Of a stretch of 5,518 nucleotides of DNA, positions 1 to 4,947 are shown piece after piece. Source of the stretch: Verrucomicrobiota bacterium (GTDB lineage Bacteria; Verrucomicrobiota; Verrucomicrobiia; Verrucomicrobiales; Akkermansiaceae). Where the stretch lies: the NCBI GenBank assembly GCA_026397695.1, contig JAPLUJ010000091.1, positions 1-5,518 of the forward strand, given 5' to 3'. The first letter of the stretch is position 1. Each line of letters starts with the position of its first letter. Below the pieces are notes generated by a model that was not told the DNA's origin, made no database searches, and saw nothing but the letters and a program-made list of their open reading frames with translations. A program made the position numbers and the translations under genes.

Positions 1-159
1 GCCAGGGGAACCCGGCCTGCCGCAGAGGGCAAAATGGCGAGGACATCGGTCGGTATCAAGGCAGCGACGAATGACCTTGCCGCCCACCTTGGCCGACGCG
101 TAATATCGGCCACCCCGATGACGGACAAGACATGGAACCTGGGACTTGCTGAATGGCAT
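1..159 (-). pseudogene. N-terminal fragment of a tyrosine recombinase (integrase), probably frameshifted; runs off the left edge
   Basis: Read on the minus strand from an ATG at 159-157, the first 40 or so codons give a peptide containing VPCL, RGGRYYASAKVGGK and VIRRCLDTD. This resembles the N-terminal arm of many PVC-group tyrosine recombinases, which have a TPCL..Y...G.YYAR.KV.GK.IR.SL.TD pattern. The start is supported by an in-frame TGA 36 bases upstream (195-193). After LDTD the frame degrades. A tandem CGGT CGGT at 47-54 looks like a 4-base duplication; removing it restores the expected D-T-D-V-L-A-I. A further one-base shift near 25-35 would restore a K-L-R-Q-A-G-like continuation. 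Two shifts in a short stretch suggest a decayed gene, though sequencing error is possible. The catalytic domain, with its R-H-R-H-Y residues, would lie outside the window. No Shine-Dalgarno sequence is visible. The gene diverges from the tRNA gene, which begins 89 bases beyond its start. Family assignment is by pattern recognition only. Confidence 0.5.
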
Positions 160-195
160 GGTGCGTTGCGCGCCGTTGTGTTTTGTTGCAACTCA

Positions 196-216
196 GGTAT
201 GCACTTGCGGTATGCA
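196..216. repeat. Direct repeat of GGTATGCA, 13 bases apart
   Basis: The octamer GGTATGCA occurs at 196-203 and again at 209-216, between the integrase-like start and the tRNA gene. The second TATGCA (211-216) could be a weak -10 for the tRNA, with TTGCAA at 186-191 as -35, although the 19-base spacing is long. The repeat could equally be a protein-binding site of the neighbouring recombinase. Neither role is proven. Confidence 0.3.
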
Positions 217-248
217 TCGGGCAAACAGGATCGGAAAATCCCCTACTG

Positions 249-321
249 GGGCTTGTAGCTCAGCGGTTAGAGCAGGGGTCTCATAAACCCTTGGTCCTTG
301 GTTCGAACCCAAGCAGGCCCA
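249..321 (+). tRNA. tRNA with CAT anticodon (elongator Met or Ile2)
   Basis: A complete cloverleaf of 73 bases can be folded by hand. The acceptor stem 249-255 pairs with 314-320 (one G-T wobble). The D stem is 258-261 with 270-273. The anticodon stem is 275-279 with 287-291, with loop CTCATAA at 280-286 and anticodon CAT at 282-284. The variable loop has 5 bases (292-296). The T stem is 297-301 with 309-313, with loop TTCGAAC. The discriminator base is A321. CCA is not encoded, because the next bases are CCC, so a CCA-adding enzyme is required. The long acceptor and D-arm match with no initiator features points to elongator Met or to Ile2. In Ile2 the first anticodon base is modified to lysidine by TilS so that AUA is read. 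The GGTTAGAGCAGG and CTTGGTC stretches recall E. coli Ile2, but identity cannot be settled by eye. Confidence 0.95.
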
Positions 322-368
322 CCCCTTTAGAATCAAAGGATTGCGGTAACTCAATGCCTAACAGTAAA

Positions 369-435
369 ATGCCGTCCTGCCCGTATGGTGCCTGCGTGGA
401 TCCACCATGCACGCGACGGATCCGCGATACGGCAT
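369..435. repeat. Cluster of nested inverted repeats after the tRNA gene
   Basis: The non-coding stretch 322-541 holds several overlapping dyads. ATGCCGT (369-375) pairs with ACGGCAT (429-435). ATGGTG (385-390) pairs with CACCAT (403-408). GCGTG (394-398) pairs with CACGC (410-414). The palindromes GTGGATCCAC (396-405) and CGGATCCG (418-425) lie inside. Some of these stems exclude one another. The stretch could be a folded RNA, a recombinase or regulator binding region, or chance. A short CCTTT/AAAGG hairpin (324-328 with 335-339) directly follows the tRNA but lacks a T tract. I see no convincing open frame in 322-541. Confidence 0.3.
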
Positions 436-541
436 GTTCTAACGCCTCTGGAATTCCTGATTGGTTAGATTTCCTTGCGGGTTGCCGAAAAATGCGGATT
501 TTATGCTTAAAGGCGGGCTGGAGATAGGCTAGACCGTCCGC

Positions 542-862
542 ATGCAAGACGCGACACGCGATCACGGGCTCCAACCGCTGGACACCCTGATGACTCGCTG
601 GGGATTGACAAATCACCAGTGGGTCGAGGAATCCGCCGCGCAGTTGACTCACAAGCAAGTGCAACGGGCCCGCAAAGGACGACAACTCACCCTGCATCTC
701 ATGCAAAAACTGGCGCGGACACTCAATGAGGTGATAATGGCCCGACTGCCCAGGGAAGAACGGGTGAATTTTGCGCCTTACACCCACAAGCACCTGTTCA
801 ATTATGCCAAGGACCATGACGCGTCGTGGTCAGACCCGAATCAACCCTTGATGCCCCGGTGA
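542..862 (+). CDS. Small basic helix-turn-helix-like protein, unknown role
   Basis: This gene encodes 106 residues, with ATG at 542 and TGA at 860-862. Residues 12-34 begin a helical segment. Residues 35-65 (LTHKQVQRARKGR, then LTLHLMQKLARTLNEV) have the spacing and charge of an XRE/lambda-repressor-like helix-turn-helix: a helix opening with T-H-K-Q-V, a basic turn ARKGR, then a helix ending in LARTLN. The tail from about 75 to 98 contains FAPYTHKHLFNYAKDHD and W-S-D-P-N. It looks conserved, since it is rich in aromatic and histidine residues and not low complexity. No membrane segment or signal peptide is seen, so it is probably cytoplasmic and DNA-binding. The start was chosen because it is the first ATG of the frame; no good Shine-Dalgarno is present (GGAG at 520-523 is too far). 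It lies alone between the tRNA gene and the cre operon. The name and target are unknown; I read it as a lineage-restricted small regulator or ribosome/DNA-associated protein. Confidence 0.7.
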   Translation: MQDATRDHGLQPLDTLMTRWGLTNHQWVEESAAQLTHKQVQRARKGRQLTLHLMQKLARTLNEVIMARLPREERVNFAPYTHKHLFNYAKDHDASWSDPNQPLMPR

Positions 863-874
863 TTGAGAATCCAG

Positions 875-888
875 CAACTAATAAGTTG
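875..888 (+). terminator. Weak stem-loop after the small HTH gene
   Basis: CAACT (875-879) pairs with AGTTG (884-888) around an AATA loop, 13 bases after the stop codon of the preceding gene. No T tract follows, so intrinsic termination is doubtful. It is listed because it is the only hairpin close behind that gene. Confidence 0.2.
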
Positions 889-949
889 TGGTTCCGCCCC
901 GTCCCACCCAACTCGCCCATCTGATTCCCAAAGGGGCGACCCGTGACGG

Positions 950-984
950 CGATGGTGGCCTCGCGGTATCAATTGGTGCCATCG
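950..984. repeat. Inverted repeat CGATGG / CCATCG upstream of creB
   Basis: CGATGG at 950-955 is mirrored by CCATCG at 979-984, with possible G-T wobble extension inwards. It lies 19 bases upstream of the triple TTCAY repeat. It could be a second regulatory site, or a terminator stem for upstream transcription, but no T tract follows. The intergenic stretch 863-1051 contains no other convincing gene. Confidence 0.25.
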
Positions 985-1000
985 GGCATGGTCCGCTGCG

Positions 1001-1033
1001 ATTTCATGATTTCTTCATTGGCATTTCACGCAG
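1001..1033 (+). promoter_or_regulatory. Three 11-base direct repeats resembling the CreB box (cre-tag)
   Basis: TTCAT at 1003-1007, TTCAT at 1014-1018 and TTCAC at 1025-1029 are separated by exactly six bases each, giving an 11-base period, one helical turn. The E. coli CreB site is TTCAC-N6-TTCAC, and OmpR/PhoB-type regulators bind such head-to-tail repeats as dimers on one DNA face. The site is immediately upstream of the gene for a CreB orthologue. This strongly suggests autoregulation. Whether it activates or represses is not visible in the sequence, but its position just before a putative -10 fits activation in the PhoB manner. The third unit is extra compared with the two-unit E. coli box. 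Confidence 0.6.
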
Positions 1034-1039
1034 ACCGGT

Positions 1040-1045
1040 TGAAAT
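1040..1045 (+). promoter_or_regulatory. Possible -10 element of the creB promoter
   Basis: TGAAAT matches TATAAT at four of six positions and lies ten bases after the last TTCAC unit, the distance typical of pho-box-dependent promoters. There is no -35 match, as expected if a bound regulator replaces it. A start 7 bases downstream would fall on the A of the creB ATG (1052), giving a leaderless or nearly leaderless mRNA, consistent with the missing Shine-Dalgarno. Confidence 0.3.
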
Positions 1046-1051
1046 CGCCGC

Positions 1052-1786
1052 ATGCCCCGCGTCCTCCTGGTTGAAGATGAGCCTGCCATCGCCGATACCT
1101 TGGTCTATGCGCTCGAAACCGAATGCTTTAGCGTAACCCACGCATTGACAGGCACCGACGCCCTCGCCGCTGCGGCCCGCGAACCCCATGATTTCGCCAT
1201 CCTCGACATCGGCCTGCCGGATATGACCGGCCTCGATGTCTGCCGCCGCTTGCGTGAAACCTCGCCGATTCCCGTGTTGTTTCTCACTGCCCGCGACGCC
1301 GAAGTGGACCGCATCCTCGGCCTCGAACTCGGCGGTGACGATTACGTAACCAAACCGTTCTCGCCGCGTGAAATCGTCGCCCGCGTCCGCGCCATCCTCC
1401 GGCGCTCGGGCCATGTGCCGCAGACATTCCCGTCCGCGCCAACCAAAACAAACCTGCCTAACAAACCATCACCCGCCGCCGGACTCCACCACGACACCTC
1501 GGCAATGCGCATCCACCTGGATGGCACCACGCTCGATCTAACAGCACACGAATACAAGCTCCTGCTGGTTCTCATGCAGCAACCCGGGCGGGTCTTCACC
1601 CGTGACCAAGTGCTCGACCACGCATGGCAGGACCCCGGCGCGGTGACCGACCGCACGGTGGACGCGCACATCAAGTCGATCCGCGCCAAACTGCGCGCCG
1701 CATGCCCCGGCGCGGAAAACATGATAGAGACCCGCCGCGGCATCGGCTACTCGCTCCAACCGCAAATCCATCCTGCAAGAAAGTAA
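1052..1786 (+). CDS. creB: CreB-type response regulator, OmpR/PhoB family
   Basis: This cytoplasmic transcription factor of 244 residues is phosphorylated by the CreC kinase encoded next to it. The receiver domain spans about 2-118. It has the acidic pair E8-D9, phospho-acceptor D52 in LDIGLPD, switch residues T79 and Y98, and K101 in the KPF motif. The stretches VEDE..IADTLVY, PVLFLTAR, EVDR.LGLE and KPFSPRE are close to E. coli CreB, closer than to other OmpR-like regulators, which is why I use that name. A proline- and threonine-rich linker (119-150) is roughly ten residues longer than in E. coli. The winged-helix DNA-binding domain runs from about 152 to 238, with LTAHEYKLLL (163-172), recognition helix DRTVDAHIKSIRAKLR (200-215) and the wing ETRRGIGYSL (226-235). 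The ATG at 1052 places the first strand at the usual position; no Shine-Dalgarno precedes it. Three cre-tag-like repeats lie directly upstream. creC follows after 33 bases. Confidence 0.95.
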   Translation: MPRVLLVEDEPAIADTLVYALETECFSVTHALTGTDALAAAAREPHDFAILDIGLPDMTGLDVCRRLRETSPIPVLFLTARDAEVDRILGLELGGDDYVTKPFSPREIVARVRAILRRSGHVPQTFPSAPTKTNLPNKPSPAAGLHHDTSAMRIHLDGTTLDLTAHEYKLLLVLMQQPGRVFTRDQVLDHAWQDPGAVTDRTVDAHIKSIRAKLRAACPGAENMIETRRGIGYSLQPQIHPARK

Positions 1787-1819
1787 CAACTCAGGCAAAC
1801 AGGTCATCTCCAGAATTCC

Positions 1820-3226
1820 ATGCGCTTCACCCGGGTCACCCTGTTTTTCATCGCAGGCATCATCACGCTCGGATTCTATCAGCTCGCGCGGAATTTCCTC
1901 GCCGAGGTCGAGCCGCAAACCTTTCAAGCCACCGAGGAGATGATGGTGGACACCGCCAATCTGCTGGCCGATCTGGTGACGGCGGACTTGCGGGAAGACG
2001 GCTTTGAGCCGGCGGTCCTGCGCCAGGCGTTCGACCGCGCCCATGCCCGCAGGTTCGACGCCCTCATCTTCGACCACCTGAAACACCAGGTCGGTATCAA
2101 CGCCTATCTCACCGATGCCAAGGGCATAGTGCTCTTCGATTCCGACGGCGGCCGCCGCGAAGGGCGGGACTTCTCCGCAAAACGCGACGTGTCACTCACC
2201 CTGTCCGGCCGCTACGGCGCACGCAGTAGTCGCGAAACCCCCGATGATGCATCCACCTCGGTGTTGTATGTCGCGGCCCTCGTCGGCAATCCAAAACAGC
2301 CGCTGGGAGTCCTCACGGTTTACAAGCCTCAACTCGATGTGATGCCGCTGGTGCGTGAACGCCGCCGCATCATCTATACCGCCTACGGGCTGATCGGCAG
2401 TGGCATCATCTTCCTGATCGGCGCGGTTTTCCTCTGGCTGTTCCACCCGCTCGGAAAAATCACCGAGTACGCCCGCGCCATCGAACGCGGCGAAAGACCC
2501 GCCAAACCCAAAATCGGCATCGGCCGCGAAGTCAACACCCTGGCCCACGCGCTGGATTCGATGCGCGACGCGCTGGAGGGACGCCGCTATGTGGAACGCT
2601 ATATCCAAACACTCACCCACGAGATGAAAAGCCCGCTCGCCGCGATCCGCGGCGCGGCCGAGTTGCTCAACGAGGAGATGCCCGCCACAACCCGCCAACG
2701 CTTTCTCGCTAACATCCTCGCCGAAACCTCACGCAGCGACCGCCTGATCAACCGCCTGTTAGAGCTTTCCGCAGACTTCCGTGTCATTGTCGAGCGCGCC
2801 ATCGAGCAGGCCCGGCCGCTGGCTGAACTCGCCGGCGTTGATCTGCTGCTGGATCCCGCGCCGGCACCCCTAACAGTCATCGGCGATGCCTTCATCCTGC
2901 GTGCCGCCGTAACCAATCTGCTGGAGAACGCGATCGATTTCTCGCCGCGCGGCAGCGTGGTCCAAATCGCTCTAACAGTTCATGGCGGGAAGGTGGCACT
3001 CACCATCCGCGATCATGGGCCGGGCATCCCGGACTATGCCCGCGAAAAGGTTTTCGAGCGGTTCTATTCGTTGCGCCATCCGGGGTCCGGCCGCAAAGGC
3101 ACCGGCCTCGGCCTGACCTTGGTGCGCGAGGCCGCCGAACTCCACGGTGGCTCCATCACCCTCGAACCCGGCACCCCCGGCGGCGGCACCGTGGCCACTT
3201 GGATCATGCCGCAGTTTTTTGCATGA
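1820..3226 (+). CDS. creC: CreC-type membrane sensor histidine kinase
   Basis: This inner-membrane kinase of 468 residues would autophosphorylate and pass phosphate to CreB; in E. coli it responds to carbon source and fermentation state. TM1 is about residues 7-26, the periplasmic sensor about 27-180, and TM2 about 184-208, followed by a HAMP-like segment. The sensor contains VLFDSD and SGRYGARSS, matching E. coli CreC (VLFDS and GQYGARST). The H-box is TLTHEMKSPLAAIRGAAELL with phospho-accepting H267. The ATPase domain has the N-box NLLENAIDF (N370), G1 DHGPGIPDYA (398-407), F-box VFERFYSL (411-418) and G2 GTGLGL (427-432). Around residues 313-321 (LLELSADFR) the join between dimerisation helix and ATPase domain is about ten residues shorter than in E. 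coli, lacking the usual L-E-x-R stretch. The catalytic boxes are intact, so it is probably active. No Shine-Dalgarno is evident. The TGA overlaps the next ATG. Confidence 0.95.
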   Translation: MRFTRVTLFFIAGIITLGFYQLARNFLAEVEPQTFQATEEMMVDTANLLADLVTADLREDGFEPAVLRQAFDRAHARRFDALIFDHLKHQVGINAYLTDAKGIVLFDSDGGRREGRDFSAKRDVSLTLSGRYGARSSRETPDDASTSVLYVAALVGNPKQPLGVLTVYKPQLDVMPLVRERRRIIYTAYGLIGSGIIFLIGAVFLWLFHPLGKITEYARAIERGERPAKPKIGIGREVNTLAHALDSMRDALEGRRYVERYIQTLTHEMKSPLAAIRGAAELLNEEMPATTRQRFLANILAETSRSDRLINRLLELSADFRVIVERAIEQARPLAELAGVDLLLDPAPAPLTVIGDAFILRAAVTNLLENAIDFSPRGSVVQIALTVHGGKVALTIRDHGPGIPDYAREKVFERFYSLRHPGSGRKGTGLGLTLVREAAELHGGSITLEPGTPGGGTVATWIMPQFFA

Positions 3227-3949
3227 GCGCGAAAAAAACCGCAGTGGTCCAACAGGCGGCTTCCGAAAAAAAGACGGCATCAGGCATCCAGCCAGAAAAA
3301 GCTGGCAAGTCCCCCACCCCGTTAGCAGCTTCATCCCGCGCGGCGTCACCTGCGCCGGACCTGTTACTGGTCTGCCTGCAGGATCCGTTCGATGCGGTGG
3401 GCGATTCCAGCACCATCGTCCGCAGCGAGGTGCCTGCCGCGGACGGCAATGCCGCGCACTCATGGACCCTCGAGGCCGTGATGGAAATGAACCCGCCACG
3501 CTTCTTCGAGGGCTGGGCCACTCGTGGCAACTTCACGCTCGATCTCAGCGTCAACGCCACCGTGTTTCCACAGGCTGGCACCTGGAGCGACACGCTCCGC
3601 ACCACCTCGGGCAGCGGCAACTGCCGCGTTCTCGTGACCCGGGATTCTAGCAACAAGGTGCGTTTCTCGCTCGCGTCAGCCGCCCGCCACGCCACGGAGA
3701 AACCCATGCCCTTGCTCGCCAAACAGCGTTTTCTCAACGCCGACATCGCCATCGAACTCAACGGCACGTCGGGTTTGAGCGCGGGGGCGGTGGCGGTTGT
3801 ATCTAGCAGTCGATGGCAAGTGGCGGCATAACCTCGACGAGAACGATGGCGCCTCGACCGTGCCGGGCGCATGGGCCTTCGCAGTGATGTCCCGGGCGGC
3901 CTATGAAACACTCTGCACCCAGCACGAATGGACACCGTATATTCTGTGA
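3223..3949 (+). pseudogene. Third gene of the cre operon, unrecognised product, split by a frameshift
   Basis: ATG at 3223 overlaps the creC stop (ATGA), indicating translational coupling. The frame runs 202 residues to TAA at 3829-3831. The +1 frame then continues convincingly with LYLAVDGKWRHNLDE, then N-D-G and WAFAVMSRAAYETL, to TGA at 3947-3949. Deleting one G from the run at 3783-3787 joins the parts as SAGRWRLYLAVDGKWR, giving 241 residues. So there is a real frameshift mutation or a sequencing error. The first 45 residues are rich in Ala, Lys, Ser and Pro and are probably disordered. From about 46 the sequence (PDLLLVCLQDPFD, WTLEAVMEMNPPRFFEGWA) looks like an ordered, beta-rich domain. 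I see no signal peptide or membrane helix. It occupies the place of creD but shows none of CreD's membrane segments. I do not recognise the family. Co-expression with creBC suggests a signalling partner or output of that system, which is inference. Confidence 0.6.
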
Positions 3950-3952
3950 GAC

Positions 3953-4813
3953 TTACGGCTTTGGCGTGGCGTCGGCGGCGAGGTCGCCAAGCGCATACTG
4001 GATGCCATCGAGGTTGAACTGTAGGATAGCGGGTTCCTGAAAAACATTCTTCTCATGGCCGAGCGAGCTATAGAAAACACGACCCTCGCCTTCCTTCCTG
4101 ATCCAGGCGACCGCGAAGTCCTTGTCGGCGCGCTTGCCTTTGTTAGCAGTGGCCGGGTCGGTGAGGTCAAGGCTCAGCAGCACGCGGCAGTTGGCGCGGC
4201 TGTATGGTTCTTTCATTTCGTATATCTCGTCCTGGAGTTTGAAGCCTTTACCCGCAAACGCCTTGGCGAGGGCGTGGTTAGGTTCGTCTATTTTGAACGC
4301 CCAGGTGCCGCCCCCACCCCACGGATGGCCATTGAACAGGGCACCTAACATCTTGGCACCGTCGGGCCAGGTGTAGAAGTTGTCGGTCGCGGCGTGGATG
4401 CCGATGAGGCCTTTGCCACTGCGCACAAAGTCGAGGAGCGCTTGCTGCTGCGCCTCGGAGAGTTTCAGGCGGGTGGTGTTGTTGAGGACGACGGCGTCGT
4501 ATTTTGTTAGGTTAGCGGCTTCCAACGCATCGTATTCGCAACTGAAGTCGGCGGCATAGGCACCGGTCTTGGTTCCCATCATTTCGATAGCCTTGTTGCC
4601 GGCCGCGATGCCGCCGCCGTGAAAGAACCCCTCGCAACGCCAGAAGACCAGAATCTTGCGTGCTTTCTTGGGCTTGGCGCTCGCCTTGGCGGGCACTGCC
4701 GCCTCGATTTTAGCGAGCTCGGCGTCGGCAAGGACAGGTACTGTGTGCTGTGCGCTGGCGCTGAGGTTGAAAAAGAAAGCGACGGCGGATGTCCATAGGG
4801 TCATGCGTTTCAT
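3953..4813 (-). CDS. Exported ThuA-like protein (class I glutamine-amidotransferase-like fold)
   Basis: The product has 286 residues from the ATG at 4813-4811. That start is preferred over an ATG 24 codons upstream because it opens directly onto a signal peptide: K2, R3, a hydrophobic core (L6 to L17) and an A-S-A cleavage site before Q22. An Ala/Lys-rich linker follows to about 52, then the ThuA domain. Its marks are ILVFWRCEGFFHGGG, YDAVVLNNTT, the segment GLIGIHAATDNFYTW with H140, NGHPWGGGGTWAF and a late SLGHEKNVFQEP segment (H253) before FNLDGIQYALGD. ThuA proteins are linked to sugar utilisation, but the reaction is undefined. PVC bacteria have many periplasmic ThuA-like proteins near oxidoreductases. 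The upstream minus-strand gene is such an oxidoreductase, so a two-gene operon is likely. The stop lies 3 bases from the end of the convergent cre operon gene. No Shine-Dalgarno is visible. Confidence 0.88.
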   Translation of the reverse strand: MKRMTLWTSAVAFFFNLSASAQHTVPVLADAELAKIEAAVPAKASAKPKKARKILVFWRCEGFFHGGGIAAGNKAIEMMGTKTGAYAADFSCEYDALEAANLTKYDAVVLNNTTRLKLSEAQQQALLDFVRSGKGLIGIHAATDNFYTWPDGAKMLGALFNGHPWGGGGTWAFKIDEPNHALAKAFAGKGFKLQDEIYEMKEPYSRANCRVLLSLDLTDPATANKGKRADKDFAVAWIRKEGEGRVFYSSLGHEKNVFQEPAILQFNLDGIQYALGDLAADATPKP

Positions 4814-4947
4814 GGTGTGGTGGGGTTGGTTGGTAATTCCTGCGGAAGGGATTTTTTCATGGTCTGAGTGAGATGATAACAGCACCGATGCCGGAAGACG
4901 AGAGGAAAATCCGTCGGATCAACCTGTATCATATCATGGGGGATGAT

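Noticed and set aside
34..258. A 74-codon plus-strand frame at the left edge
   Set aside because: It is antisense to the integrase-like reading and shows no recognisable pattern.
153..527. A plus-strand frame containing VAQRLEQGSHKPLVLGSNPSRPT
   Set aside because: This is the classic false peptide made by translating a tRNA gene; it has no coding character outside it.
281..817. A 178-codon minus-strand open frame ending in GLLGFEPRTKGL
   Set aside because: The ending is the well-known false translation of the antisense of a tRNA gene, and the rest is antisense to the HTH-like gene.
888..1136. A plus-strand frame spanning the creB promoter and start
   Set aside because: It overlaps creB in another frame and covers the TTCAY operator; the peptide has no family pattern.
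1826..1851. TTCAC (1826) and TTCAT (1847) inside the start of creC as another CreB box
   Set aside because: The spacing is 21 bases with no intermediate unit, so it does not keep the 11-base period.
1538..2086. A long minus-strand frame across creB and creC, and similar ones at 2192-2698 and 2972-3499
   Set aside because: These are shadow frames of GC-rich coding DNA; the plus-strand readings carry all CreB and CreC motifs.
3147..3650. A 167-codon plus-strand frame across the creC-third gene junction
   Set aside because: It overlaps two better-supported genes and is rich in Pro, Arg and His as expected of an out-of-frame reading.
4909..4919. ATCCGTCGGAT dyad between the two minus-strand genes as a terminator
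   Set aside because: The stem has only four pairs with a short T stretch on the minus strand; too weak to call.
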